Shown piece by piece: positions 45,723-55,789 of a DNA stretch of 64,000 bases. Origin of the DNA: Candidatus Hydrogenedens sp. (lineage in GTDB: Bacteria > Hydrogenedentota > Hydrogenedentia > Hydrogenedentales > Hydrogenedentaceae); contig DAOSBX010000005.1 of assembly GCA_035361075.1 (NCBI GenBank), forward strand, positions 54,939 to 118,938. The letters are read 5' to 3'. A program made the translations under genes and the position numbers. Position 1 is the first letter of the stretch; each line of letters opens with the position of its first letter. The notes under the pieces are model-generated. The model was not told the DNA's origin and searched no databases. It was given only the letters and a program-made list of their open reading frames with translations.

Positions 45723-46991
45723 ATGTTTCCATCAAACTTAAAGCGACTTTTCCTTTTTTGGACTAAAGACCCAGAACAAACACCTATCCAACTTGAAATA
45801 CATACAAAGGTTATCAATTCAATCGAAAGTCTCGCTTTGTTTTTGAGGTATCTTACGTTAATTATTGTCGTTGTCGGATATATTATTGAGGCTTTTCATC
45901 AACAGTATTTACTTCCACTGTTCATTGTATTCATTGTTGCACATAATGTGTTTGTGCATTTCACGTTTTTCTTTGGAAAGTATCATCTTTTTACGACACC
46001 ACTGAATTTTTTTCTTCACCTATCCTCTATTACATTGGCTGTCCTTGTTACAGAAAAAGAGTATAGTCCAATAGTAATGTTTTATCCCTTTTTTATATTT
46101 TCTTATCTTCTATATGTAGAAAAGAAACCCTATCCTCTTATAGTGACCTTAATTGTTATCATCTTCATGTGTTTTTCTATTATTGGGGCATGGCTATGGG
46201 AAGGAATATCCTATTCTTCTTATTATCTATTTTGGCGTAGTTTCACAATCTTTTTCTCGGCTCCTTTTGCTTACTTTTTTCTTTTTTATATAAACGAAAC
46301 GCGGAAAGACCTTTTGCAAAAGGAACAAGAACTTCTTTACACGCAAGGGATTATCAAATCAATTATCGATAGCATTGGAACTCCTATTATTATTTTTGAC
46401 GAACGTGAAATTATTGTTGATGCGAATGCCAATGCGTATGATTTTTTCCAACTTAAATCTGAAGGTATCATAGGTGAACGAATTCGTAGTTTCTTTTTTG
46501 ATGATACTTTAATAGGAGAACATTTACTCTCTCTGAAATCAAGAGAAAATATGAATATCAATGCGATAGCACTTACCTCGACAGGAGAAGAAATACCTGT
46601 AGACTTTATCGTTCAGGCGTTTTATCAAAATCGTAGACGACATTTTCTTGGAATTCTTATTGATAAGCGTGAACAACAACGACTCCAAGAAATATCATTT
46701 GTTTTACGAAAACAAAAAGAAGAAATTGAAAATAAATTAAATCTACTAAAAGAAATTCAGGTAGGATTATCAAATCATATTGTGTCAAAAATTTATAACT
46801 ATTTAACTATAATTAAAAACATTCTATATCTTGCTACAAAAGAACAACTTGGCTCGCTCTCTGAGCGACAGAAAAATGCCCTCGAAATTGCATATCGAGC
46901 AATTGATGAATTAGAAAGAGAAATAAACAAAGAAATGGAACTGGTAAGTAAAGGCTCGATGGAACAACCTTATTCATCAACTGAACAGTAA
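45723..46991 (+). CDS. membrane PAS protein with a DHp-like helix pair but no ATPase domain
   Basis: A 422-residue inner-membrane sensor. About six hydrophobic segments occupy residues 30-200. A PAS domain follows (about 208-315: GIIKSIIDSIGTPIIIFDER and VDFIVQAFYQNR). The C-terminal 85 residues form two helices (LSNHIVSKIYNYLTIIKNIL, then LSERQKNALEIAYRAIDELE) that look like a HisKA dimerisation domain but lack the usual H-E-L-R-T-P box. The protein ends before an ATP-binding domain. It stands alone, converging on dnaE. Confidence 0.75.
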   Translation: MFPSNLKRLFLFWTKDPEQTPIQLEIHTKVINSIESLALFLRYLTLIIVVVGYIIEAFHQQYLLPLFIVFIVAHNVFVHFTFFFGKYHLFTTPLNFFLHLSSITLAVLVTEKEYSPIVMFYPFFIFSYLLYVEKKPYPLIVTLIVIIFMCFSIIGAWLWEGISYSSYYLFWRSFTIFFSAPFAYFFLFYINETRKDLLQKEQELLYTQGIIKSIIDSIGTPIIIFDEREIIVDANANAYDFFQLKSEGIIGERIRSFFFDDTLIGEHLLSLKSRENMNINAIALTSTGEEIPVDFIVQAFYQNRRRHFLGILIDKREQQRLQEISFVLRKQKEEIENKLNLLKEIQVGLSNHIVSKIYNYLTIIKNILYLATKEQLGSLSERQKNALEIAYRAIDELEREINKEMELVSKGSMEQPYSSTEQ

Positions 46992-47138
46992 ACAACTTAA
47001 TTTGCTTTCCTTCTTTTTGATTGTTTTATGTAACTTCCGTATAAGAACATATTGTAATTGTAGTCGTTATATGTAAAGTAGAGTGATTTATATATTCAGA
47101 CTACAAGGCAGTGAAACTACACAAACATCTAATCTAAA

Positions 47139-50100
47139 TTAGAAAATTTTGATTTTACCATTAATGTGTAATGGTAGAGCATAGCCTGGACTAAACCAGG
47201 CATTTCCTTCACCGAATATGTTTTCAAGTTCCATTAATAGCTGAGGTGTAGGGGTAACATTATAGTCTGGATGAGCCTGAATAATTATTTCCACTTTCTT
47301 CGGTACAGTATCCACTAACTCAACTTTATCATCATCATTCTCGGAATCCGTAAGTTGGTTTATTATATCCTCAAAATGAAAAAATACATCACATTCTCCA
47401 GTATGATGAACAATAATATCAGAAAATTTATCGTAATCTTCTTTTAATTGGAACGAATTCACACGAATATGAAGAGCCTTTGCAAGTGTAAATAATTCTG
47501 TGGGTTTGACCGCTGTGCGAGCAATCAAACCAAGTTGTCCTTTGCGGAAATTTATTTTACTGAGAACAAAAATAACACTTCCTTTGGAGAGAATATCTTT
47601 TGATTCCTCATAAACATCTGAAAAAAAAGTAACTTCGTATTGTTTCCCAATGCCTTCCAAACTGACAAATGCCATTTTCCCTTTTTCATTTGTGTGATAT
47701 TTTATAGAAGAAACAATTCCACCAACAATAACTTCGTCACCTTCCTTGCCCTCTTCAATCATATAATGTGGAGCTACCCATATAGAAAGTAAGTCCTTAT
47801 ACTGTTCTAATGGATGTCCAGTAAGGTATAAACCAACCACCTCTTTTTCATATGTTAACTTTTCTAACAACGCCCAATCATCTTTTTGGGTTTTATCCCG
47901 AGAGGTCGCTCTCGTTGTTACTCCTTCTGATTCATCAAATAAACTGATTTGTCCTAATTCACGGTCACGTATGGCTCGTTGCCCTTCCGCCAGAGATATA
48001 TCAATCAAATCAAACATTTCTTTACGTTTCACACCAAAGCTATCAAATGCCCCTGCCTTTATTAAATTCTCTAAAACACGTTTATTAATTTGACGTGGAT
48101 TTAACCGTTGACAAAAATCGAAAATATTCTTATATGGTCCATTGAGTTCTCGCTCTTCTACAATAGATTGACAAACACCGATTCCCACATTTTTTATGAC
48201 GCCAAGACCAAACCGAATTGATTTGTCCTCAATAGTAAAGCCAACATCACTTTTATTAATATCAGGTGGAAATATTGAGATTCCCATACGTTTTGCTTCC
48301 TGAACATATAAAGAGATTTTGTCCAGATTATCGGTTTCACTTGTTAGCAAAGCACACATATACTCTTCAGGAAAATTTGCCTTTAAGTATGCTGTTTGAT
48401 ACGACAAAAGTGCATATGCCACAGAATGGGATTTATTGAATCCATAATTAGAAAATTCCTGAATATTTGAGTAAATTTGAGATGCCAGTTGCCCATCAAT
48501 TCCATTTTTTTTACATCCATTGATGAATGGTTCTTCCATTTTCTTAACAATTTCTATTTTTTTCTTTGCCATTCCTGAACGTAACGTATCTGATTGGGGT
48601 AGGGAAAATCCTGCACATGTTTGAGCTATCTGCATGACTTGTTCTTGGTAAATTGGAATTCCATAGGTCTCTTTTACTATCGGTTCTAAGGATGGATGCC
48701 AATATTGAATTTTTTCAGGATTAAATTTGTTTTGGATGAATGTATCAATAAATTTCATGGGTCCTGGGCGATATAACGCAACCAGAGCAGAAATTTCCTC
48801 GAAAGTGCTTACCTTAAGTCGAATTGCAACGTCACGCATCCCAGAACTTTCTAATTGAAAAACCCCTAATGTCTTCCCTTCCCGTAATATCTTAAATGTC
48901 TTCTTGTCATCTAATGGAATGTTTCCCAGATTAATAGTTATGCCTTTATGTTTTTTAATTAATTTTAACGTGTTGTCAATAACTGTTAAGGTCTTTAGTC
49001 CAAGTATATCCATCTTTAATAAACCGAGATATTCAACACATTCTTTTTCCGCTTGTGTTGCAACAAATTCTGAATTTTGTTCCCTGAACAGGGCTACGAA
49101 ATTAACGATTGGTTTGTCACAGATAACTATCCCCGCAGCATGAGTTCCACAATTCCTTATAATCCCCTCTAACTTAATAGCAAAGTTCCATAACTTTTTT
49201 ACATTTGAGTCTGTTTCGACCAGTTGTTTCAAGTCAGGTTCTTTTTCCAATGCTTCGTTTAAAGTTATTTTCCCTGCGGGTATCATCTTAGCAATTTGGT
49301 CTACTTCATTGTATTCCATCCCAAGAACACGACCTACATCCCTAACGACGTTGCGGGCAAGTGAACGTTGAAATGTGGCTATTTGTGCTACATTCTCCGC
49401 TCCATATTTTGAAATCGCATAGCGGATAATTTCAGAACGTTGTGTATCTGCAAAATCAATATCAATATCGGGGTCGCTTACTCGTTCAGGATTTAAAAAA
49501 CGTTCAAACAATAACTGATAACGTATCGGGTCTACGTCAGTTATACCTAATACATATGCTACAATACTCCCCGCCGCAGAACCTCTACCAGGCCCTACAG
49601 GAATGCTGTGTGTCTTTGCATAATGTACGATATCCCAGACAACAAGGAAATAATCTACAAAATTGAGTTTTTCTATAATCCTTAATTCATATTCTGCTCT
49701 TTCCTTGTAAATGTCAGGAACATTCCCTTCAAATTTCTTTTTTAAACCTTCATTGACTAATTTCCTTAAGTAGGTTTTTGGGTCTGAATGGTCTTCTGGA
49801 ATATATTTTGGTATGAGCTTACGCTTTTTGATAATATCACCACTACACATCTCTGCAATTCGTAGTGTGTTTCTACATGCCTCCGGAAAATCTTTAAAAA
49901 TTCGATACATTTCATCCGGACTGCGGAAGTAAAATTCATTGCTACCAAATTTCCAATGTTTCTCATTTAATAAGGTATCCTGCGACTGGATACACAACAG
50001 AATTTCATGGGCGTCTGCGTCGTCTGGATAAGTATAGTGCGAATCTTGAGTTGCGATGAGCGAAATCTTATATTTTTTTGATAATTCCACAATCTTCGGA

Positions 50101-50687
50101 TTCACTTTATCTTCTTCAGGAAGCGAGTGATACATTATTTCCAGAAAAAATCGTTCCTTACCAAAAATATCAACAAGGGTACCAATTGTATTCTCTGCAA
50201 TCTCAACTTTATCATATGATAATGCTTTCGGAATTCGCCCACTAATACATCCACTACCAGCAATAAGCCCTTCATGGTGATTTGCTAAAAGTTTCATATC
50301 AATTCGAGGTTTCTTATAATATCCTTCGAGATACCCTGCCGATATTAATTTACACAAATTATTGTAACCTGTTTCATTTTCACATAGTAGTAGTAGATGA
50401 TAATAACTTCGGTCAAATTCCTTTTCATTTTTATTTGTTCTTTCCTTCGGTGCAACATAAACTTCAGCACCAAGAATCGGCTTTATTTGAGTCCCATTTT
50501 TCTCATTATAATTATTTACAGCACGGTAAAAAGGAACCGCACTAAACAAATTACCATGTTCTGTTAATGCTAAAGCTGGCATTTTATATTTATGACAGAG
50601 TTCAACCAAATCTTTAATCCGTGACATACCATCTAAGATACTGTATTCAGAATGGGTATGTAAGTGTACAAAATCTTTATTCACCAT
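47139..50687 (-). CDS. dnaE: DNA polymerase III alpha subunit
   Basis: A 1182-residue replicative polymerase. It has an intact N-terminal PHP domain (FVHLHTHSEYSILDG, LTEHGNLF), the palm acidic residues in PDIDIDFAD, SVAYALLSYQTAYLKANFP, and a C-terminal OB-fold. A second in-frame ATG at 50702 overlaps the cinA stop (ATGA), but GAGGA is spaced eight bases from the ATG at 50687 and the latter start gives the usual MVNKDFVHLH. A separate epsilon subunit is not in the window. Confidence 0.97.
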   Translation of the reverse strand: MVNKDFVHLHTHSEYSILDGMSRIKDLVELCHKYKMPALALTEHGNLFSAVPFYRAVNNYNEKNGTQIKPILGAEVYVAPKERTNKNEKEFDRSYYHLLLLCENETGYNNLCKLISAGYLEGYYKKPRIDMKLLANHHEGLIAGSGCISGRIPKALSYDKVEIAENTIGTLVDIFGKERFFLEIMYHSLPEEDKVNPKIVELSKKYKISLIATQDSHYTYPDDADAHEILLCIQSQDTLLNEKHWKFGSNEFYFRSPDEMYRIFKDFPEACRNTLRIAEMCSGDIIKKRKLIPKYIPEDHSDPKTYLRKLVNEGLKKKFEGNVPDIYKERAEYELRIIEKLNFVDYFLVVWDIVHYAKTHSIPVGPGRGSAAGSIVAYVLGITDVDPIRYQLLFERFLNPERVSDPDIDIDFADTQRSEIIRYAISKYGAENVAQIATFQRSLARNVVRDVGRVLGMEYNEVDQIAKMIPAGKITLNEALEKEPDLKQLVETDSNVKKLWNFAIKLEGIIRNCGTHAAGIVICDKPIVNFVALFREQNSEFVATQAEKECVEYLGLLKMDILGLKTLTVIDNTLKLIKKHKGITINLGNIPLDDKKTFKILREGKTLGVFQLESSGMRDVAIRLKVSTFEEISALVALYRPGPMKFIDTFIQNKFNPEKIQYWHPSLEPIVKETYGIPIYQEQVMQIAQTCAGFSLPQSDTLRSGMAKKKIEIVKKMEEPFINGCKKNGIDGQLASQIYSNIQEFSNYGFNKSHSVAYALLSYQTAYLKANFPEEYMCALLTSETDNLDKISLYVQEAKRMGISIFPPDINKSDVGFTIEDKSIRFGLGVIKNVGIGVCQSIVEERELNGPYKNIFDFCQRLNPRQINKRVLENLIKAGAFDSFGVKRKEMFDLIDISLAEGQRAIRDRELGQISLFDESEGVTTRATSRDKTQKDDWALLEKLTYEKEVVGLYLTGHPLEQYKDLLSIWVAPHYMIEEGKEGDEVIVGGIVSSIKYHTNEKGKMAFVSLEGIGKQYEVTFFSDVYEESKDILSKGSVIFVLSKINFRKGQLGLIARTAVKPTELFTLAKALHIRVNSFQLKEDYDKFSDIIVHHTGECDVFFHFEDIINQLTDSENDDDKVELVDTVPKKVEIIIQAHPDYNVTPTPQLLMELENIFGEGNAWFSPGYALPLHINGKIKIF

Positions 50688-50698
50688 GGAATGAATCC

Positions 50699-51184
50699 TC
50701 ATTTTTTCAAAAGTTTTAAAGTGTTAATAATCAGGTTTAGGGCATTATCCGCTGTTTGTTGTTTGATTTCCAATCGGCTACCAGAAAATCGGAATTCATA
50801 AACATGACACTGTCCTAACTCGTAAGACGCAATCCCTATATAAACCAATCCCACTGGTTTTGTCAAAGTGCCTCCACCAGGTCCTGCAATACCTGTAACA
50901 CCAATTCCAAGCATACTTCCTAAATGTTTGCAAACTCCCAAAGCCATTTCTTTTGCAACAGGCTCACTTACTGCACCATATTCCACTAACAAATGCTCAG
51001 GAACACCTAATAATTTCTTTTTTAATTCATTACTATATGCTACAATACCCCCTAAAAAAACAGCAGAGGAGCCTGGTACATTTGTAAGACGGTGAGCAAT
51101 AAGACCACCTGTGCAAGATTCGGCTGTTGCAAGGCTTATATTTCTTTCTGTAAGTTGATGTATTATTAATTCCTCAGTTGTCAT
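50699..51184 (-). CDS. CinA C-terminal domain protein (NMN amidohydrolase, PncC type)
   Basis: A 161-residue stand-alone form of the CinA C-terminal domain, which deamidates nicotinamide mononucleotide. Conserved parts are SLATAESCTGGLIAHRLTNV, GGIVAYSNELKKKLLGVP, GAVSEPVAKEMA and GIGVTGIAGPGGGT. It lacks the N-terminal MoCF-like domain of full CinA. Its end overlaps a possible dnaE start by 4 bases. Part of the dnaE transcript on the minus strand. Confidence 0.95.
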   Translation of the reverse strand: MTTEELIIHQLTERNISLATAESCTGGLIAHRLTNVPGSSAVFLGGIVAYSNELKKKLLGVPEHLLVEYGAVSEPVAKEMALGVCKHLGSMLGIGVTGIAGPGGGTLTKPVGLVYIGIASYELGQCHVYEFRFSGSRLEIKQQTADNALNLIINTLKLLKK

Positions 51185-51312
51185 TTGCTACCTTATTAGC
51201 TATTTTCCCAGCCTATAAAATTATTCAATTTGTTTACTTAAAAAACAAATTGTTATATATTATATACAAAAAAAATATATGAATTTTCTTTGATGACATA
51301 GGAAATATTGAA

Positions 51313-52185
51313 ATGAATGTAAATGAAGAGTTGCAGAGCCTATTAGAAGACCTCATTGCCTTTATAAATCAGGAATATACCTCTAAAAAAACAGTAAATA
51401 TTTCTCAAGAGTGTGCCCAGAGATGGGATGCTCTCGACCCTCATTCTTTTGCTAAACATATAAAACGTTACAGCCTTGCTTTTGCCGATAAAGGGAAATC
51501 GGAAATCAGTAATGAAAACAGTGACCACCAAAGTGAAACCGAACAACAAGAGTTAGAGCAGAGAGAAGAAGAAAATTCATTGGAACATATTCAGCATCAA
51601 CTAAATTTACTAAAAGAAGAAGTAAAAAAATGTGTTAAATGTCCACTTCATACAGAACGAACTCAGACGGTTTTCGGTACAGGTAACCCACAAGCTAAAT
51701 TGGTTTTTGTCGGAGAAGCCCCTGGGGCAGAAGAAGACCGACAAGGATTGCCATTTGTGGGGAGGGCAGGACAATTACTTACGGATATTATCGTCAAAGG
51801 TATGAAGATGAGACGCGAGGATGTATATATCTGTAATGTGCTGAAATGCCGACCACCTGAAAATCGAGATCCTAATCCTATGGAAGTGTTCCACTGCGAA
51901 CCTTATTTGCTTGAACAATTGCGTCTTATAAAGCCTAAGGTTATTTGTGCTTTAGGTAGGATTGCTGCACAAACACTATTAAAAACCGATGCACCGACAA
52001 ATGAGTTAAGGGGTAAATGGCATAATTATCATGGAATACCATTGAGGGTGACTTATCACCCTGCTTATTTATTACGTAACCCTAAGGATAAAGTTAAGAC
52101 ATGGGCAGATATACAGGAAATTATTAAACTCCTCAATGACGAAATCGTGATTGAACTTGATGAAGGACAAAAAGACCTCTTATAA
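51313..52185 (+). CDS. type 4/5 uracil-DNA glycosylase (Fe-S)
   Basis: A 290-residue uracil-DNA glycosylase. The catalytic block is VFVGEAPGAEEDRQGLPFVG. Four cysteines expected for the [4Fe-4S] cluster are present: CVKC, NVLKCRPP and FHCEPYL. VTYHPAYLLR is the DNA-binding loop at the end. Residues 1-105 form an acidic, Gln/Glu-rich N-terminal extension not present in the minimal enzyme (about 200 residues). It removes uracil from DNA in base-excision repair. Confidence 0.93.
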   Translation: MNVNEELQSLLEDLIAFINQEYTSKKTVNISQECAQRWDALDPHSFAKHIKRYSLAFADKGKSEISNENSDHQSETEQQELEQREEENSLEHIQHQLNLLKEEVKKCVKCPLHTERTQTVFGTGNPQAKLVFVGEAPGAEEDRQGLPFVGRAGQLLTDIIVKGMKMRREDVYICNVLKCRPPENRDPNPMEVFHCEPYLLEQLRLIKPKVICALGRIAAQTLLKTDAPTNELRGKWHNYHGIPLRVTYHPAYLLRNPKDKVKTWADIQEIIKLLNDEIVIELDEGQKDLL

Positions 52186-52286
52186 ATTGTACATGTTTTG
52201 GTTCCATTTTGAGAATTTTTCTATATCAATAATGTATATTAATATAATATATCAAATCAAAAAAAATAATAATTCAGGAGAATCTC

Positions 52287-52928
52287 ATGGAAAGAATTAA
52301 AAGGGCAGTTATTAGTTGCTATGATAAAAGTGGTTTAGTTGAATTCGCACAATTTCTACATGAATATCATGTCGAAATTATCGCAACCGTCGGAACAAAT
52401 GATTATCTTCGAGCCAATGGCATTCCTTCAATATATATCGGCGAATTTACAGGCATTCCTGAAATTCTCGGAGGAAGGTTAAAAACACTTCATCCAAAAA
52501 TTCATGCGGGATTACTTGCTTTACGGGATAATAAATTACATATAGAACAAATGCAACAATATAATTTTCCACAAATCGACCTTGTAGTGGCAAACCCCAA
52601 ACCAGTATCGCGAATCATTGAGCAGTCGGGTGGTTCCGTAGATGAATTATTTAATCAAATTGATATTGGCGGTATTACAATGATACGCTCAGCCGCTAAA
52701 AACTTTAGATATGTAACTGTAGTTGTTGACAGAATTTATTATCCTTTAGTGATGCATGAAATGCGAGCCCATGAAGGAGCAGTATCCTTTATTACAAGGT
52801 ACCGTTTAGCTCAGGAGGCTTTCTTCTGTACCTCCCGTTATGATAAGAATATTGCTGAATTTTTAGACCATCATGCATCACCTCCATCGGAATCTGCCCC
52901 TTTATGTTCTCAAGAGGAACATCTTTAA
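52287..52928 (+). CDS. stand-alone IMP cyclohydrolase-like domain (N-terminal half of PurH)
   Basis: A 213-residue protein covering only the MGS-fold IMP cyclohydrolase half of PurH; the AICAR formyltransferase half is missing. AVISCYDKSGLVEFAQFL, GRLKTLHPKIHAGLL and QIDIGGITMIRSAAKN are conserved. The usual VVNLYPF is VVANPKPV, so the expected catalytic Tyr is lost. It therefore may be weak, altered or helped by a partner. AGGAGAA precedes the ATG. purD follows 60 bases later. Confidence 0.85.
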   Translation: MERIKRAVISCYDKSGLVEFAQFLHEYHVEIIATVGTNDYLRANGIPSIYIGEFTGIPEILGGRLKTLHPKIHAGLLALRDNKLHIEQMQQYNFPQIDLVVANPKPVSRIIEQSGGSVDELFNQIDIGGITMIRSAAKNFRYVTVVVDRIYYPLVMHEMRAHEGAVSFITRYRLAQEAFFCTSRYDKNIAEFLDHHASPPSESAPLCSQEEHL

Positions 52929-52988
52929 TTCCTCTATGTAAAAAATTAGTAAACCTATATAAACTTCATGGTTATAAGGAGGTTATTT

Positions 52989-54278
52989 ATGAGAATATTA
53001 GTTCTCGGAAGTGGTGGCAGAGAACATGCCCTTTGTTGGAAAATTCAGCAAAGCCCAGAAGTGGAAAAAGTTTATGCTATCCCCGGTAATCCCGGAATTA
53101 AAAAAATGGAAAAGTCTTCTTGTGCTCCTCTAAATATAAAAGATTTTGGAGCAATTAAAGAATTTATTCAGAACGAAAAAATACAAATTGTTGTTGTCGG
53201 TCCTGAAGAACCCCTTGCTTTAGGTATAACCGATTTTTTATCTCAGTATGATATCCCTGTTTTCGGTCCGACAACACAGTCCGCACAATTGGAAGCCAGC
53301 AAATCCTTCGCTAAAAACATAATGAAAGAAGCGGGAATACCCACAGCCCATTATGCTATCTTCAAAGATTCGGACTCGGCAATTGAATATGTTAGAAAAC
53401 ATGGCACCCCTATCGTTATCAAGGCTGATGGATTAGCCGCAGGTAAAGGGGTAACAGTTGCTTTTGATGAAAATAACGCAATAAATGCAATTAATGACGC
53501 AATGCAGAAAAAAACGTTTGGTTCTGCTGGTGAAACAATTGTGATTGAGCAATACTTAACAGGGGAAGAAGCCAGTATTCTCGCTTTTTCAGATGGCAGA
53601 CACATTATTCCATTAACCAGTAGTCAAGACCATAAACCTGTGTTCGACGATGATAAAGGTCCTAATACAGGTGGAATGGGTGCTTATTCACCAGCCCCTA
53701 TTGTAACTAATCATGTTGAAAAACAAATATTTGAAAGGATACTACAACCCACAATAGAAACCATGTCCCAAAAAGGGATGCCCTTCAAGGGAATTCTATA
53801 TGCAGGTTTAATGATTAACGAACAGGGACCCTATGTCGTGGAGTTTAATGTCCGTTTTGGTGACCCTGAGACGCAAGCAATTCTACCGCGAATGGAATCA
53901 GATATCGTGCCTTTCTTCTGGGCAACTATTGAAGGAACATTAGATAAACTTTCTATCAAATATAATCCCTATGCCTGTGTGACTGTTGCACTTACCAGCA
54001 AGGGATATCCAGGAACTTACGAAAAAGGAAAATTAATCACTGGAATTGACGAAGCGGAAAAGGACCCTAATGTGGTGGTTTTCCATGCAGGAACGGCTGA
54101 AGAAGATGGAAAATTTTATACAAATGGTGGACGGGTGCTTAATGTTACTGCTTGGGACAAAGATTTACCATCTGCTGTCAAAAAGGCCTATAATGCAGTG
54201 GATAAAATACACTTTGAGGGAATGCACTACCGTAAAGATATTGCCAAAAAAGGCATAATAAGATTACAACAAAGTTAA
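52989..54278 (+). CDS. purD: phosphoribosylamine--glycine ligase
   Basis: A 429-residue ATP-grasp enzyme that makes glycinamide ribonucleotide. It has LVLGSGGREHALCWK at the start, PIVIKADGLAAGKGVTVAFD, EASILAFSDG, DHKPVFDDDKGPNTGGMGAY and VVEFNVRFGDPETQAIL. Two ATGs are in frame; AGGAGG is six bases before the second (52989), used here. Likely co-transcribed with the preceding half-PurH gene. Confidence 0.97.
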   Translation: MRILVLGSGGREHALCWKIQQSPEVEKVYAIPGNPGIKKMEKSSCAPLNIKDFGAIKEFIQNEKIQIVVVGPEEPLALGITDFLSQYDIPVFGPTTQSAQLEASKSFAKNIMKEAGIPTAHYAIFKDSDSAIEYVRKHGTPIVIKADGLAAGKGVTVAFDENNAINAINDAMQKKTFGSAGETIVIEQYLTGEEASILAFSDGRHIIPLTSSQDHKPVFDDDKGPNTGGMGAYSPAPIVTNHVEKQIFERILQPTIETMSQKGMPFKGILYAGLMINEQGPYVVEFNVRFGDPETQAILPRMESDIVPFFWATIEGTLDKLSIKYNPYACVTVALTSKGYPGTYEKGKLITGIDEAEKDPNVVVFHAGTAEEDGKFYTNGGRVLNVTAWDKDLPSAVKKAYNAVDKIHFEGMHYRKDIAKKGIIRLQQS

Positions 54279-54334
54279 TTCAACCAGTAAAAATATTTTG
54301 TTGTTACTATTGGCATTGACAAAGAGGTAGGCAA

Positions 54335-55711
54335 TTATTCGAGTCCCAATTTTTTTATTTTATATTGAAGCGTTGTCCTTTTAATACCTAATTTTTTTGC
54401 AGTTTTGGTCTTATTCCAGTGAAATTCCTCAAGCGTTTTGAGAATGAGTTCTTTTTCAATTTGGTCTGTATATTGGTCTAAGGAAAACATGTCGATTCGT
54501 GTTTCCTTCTCTTCTACCCCTTGTTCTGGAATACCTTTTATGTCAGCATAACTTAGAATTTCGTAAGGTAATTCATTTATGGTTATTTGAGGTCCTGTAG
54601 CTAAGACAACGGCTCGTTCCATTACATTTTCTAATTCCCGAATGTTTCCAGGCCATGGATACCGCAAAAATATTTTAATAACTTCATCGTCAACCTCATA
54701 TAATTCCTTGCCAAATTCCATGCTAAAACGATTTAGAAAATGGTCAACTAAATAGGGGATATCTTCAGGACGCTCTCTCAGTGGGGGTACATATATTGAA
54801 AAGACATTAAGACGATAATAGAAATCCTCCCGAAATTTTCCTTGAGTAATAGATTTACGTAAATCATGATTTGTTGCTGCTAAAATTCGCACATCTACTT
54901 TTATTGTTTCTGTCCCTCCAACCCTTTCAAATTCACCATCCTGTAAAACCCTCAACAGTTTCACCTGTACGCCTGGGTCTATATCACCTACTTCATCTAA
55001 AAACAACGTTCCTTTATGTGCCCGTTCAAATCGCCCTATATATCGTGATGTTGCTCCAGTAAATGCACCTTTCTCATGTCCAAACAACTCACTTTCTAAA
55101 AGTGTAGGTGCTAAAGCAGCACAATTTAAAGCAATGAAAGGCTCATCCCTACGTGGACTCGCTTCATGTAAAGCCCGTGCGACCAATTCCTTCCCTACAC
55201 CACTGGGTCCTGTAATTAAAACAGAACTTCTGGTGGGTGCAATTCGTGCAATCATTTGTCGTAATTGACGTGTTTGTGAACTTTCACCTATGAGATGTTG
55301 GACAGAAGGATGTATCCATGTTCGCACTCGATTGCTACTCTTCATTTCTATTTGTTTGGCTAATTTTGTAACCTTATTTTTCAATACTGCCAATTGAAAC
55401 GGTTTTGTAATATAATCATGGGCTCCCAATCGCATCGCTTCAACAGCTGTGTCTATTGTTCCATAGGCGGTTATGATAATAACCTCTATCTCAGGGGATA
55501 TACTTTTTGCAAACCTTAATACATCCAACCCCGATTTGCCAGGCATGCTCAAATCTGAAAGGACTATATCGAAAGAGTGCTTACTCAGTAAATCTATCGC
55601 CGATTCTCCAGATGATGCAATAGTTACATGAAATCCCAAATCTTTAAAAGCCTGCGATAGCAGGTTTAACATGCTTTCTTTATCATCTACAATTAATAAG
55701 TGTGTCGTAAT
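54335..55711 (-). CDS. sigma-54-dependent response regulator (probable ATT start)
   Basis: An NtrC-type regulator: receiver domain, AAA+ domain with GPSGVGKELVARALHEAS and GHEKGAFTGATS (sigma-54 contact), and a Fis-type HTH (NKTKTAKKLGIKRTTLQYKI). The first ATG (55672) would cut off the first strand and acidic pair of the receiver. Read further upstream, the frame continues as THLLIVDDKES with no ATG, GTG or TTG before a stop. An ATT at 55709-55711 follows AAGGA with five bases spacing, giving a full receiver of the normal form. The phosphorylation Asp is in VLSDLSMPG. No adjacent histidine kinase. Confidence 0.85.
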   Translation of the reverse strand: MTTHLLIVDDKESMLNLLSQAFKDLGFHVTIASSGESAIDLLSKHSFDIVLSDLSMPGKSGLDVLRFAKSISPEIEVIIITAYGTIDTAVEAMRLGAHDYITKPFQLAVLKNKVTKLAKQIEMKSSNRVRTWIHPSVQHLIGESSQTRQLRQMIARIAPTRSSVLITGPSGVGKELVARALHEASPRRDEPFIALNCAALAPTLLESELFGHEKGAFTGATSRYIGRFERAHKGTLFLDEVGDIDPGVQVKLLRVLQDGEFERVGGTETIKVDVRILAATNHDLRKSITQGKFREDFYYRLNVFSIYVPPLRERPEDIPYLVDHFLNRFSMEFGKELYEVDDEVIKIFLRYPWPGNIRELENVMERAVVLATGPQITINELPYEILSYADIKGIPEQGVEEKETRIDMFSLDQYTDQIEKELILKTLEEFHWNKTKTAKKLGIKRTTLQYKIKKLGLE

Positions 55712-55723
55712 TCTATTCCTTTT
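55709..55723 (-). promoter_or_regulatory. ribosome binding site and ATT initiation codon
   Basis: On the minus strand the bases AAAAGGAATAGAATT place AAGGA five bases before an ATT codon. This is the only plausible initiation site that keeps the conserved VDD of the receiver domain; initiation at ATT is known for bacterial infC. Confidence 0.6.
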
Positions 55724-55789
55724 CCTCTGCCAAATTTAAAAATTGTATAAATAACAAAAAATTTGACTTATGTATTCCAAACAATTTTA

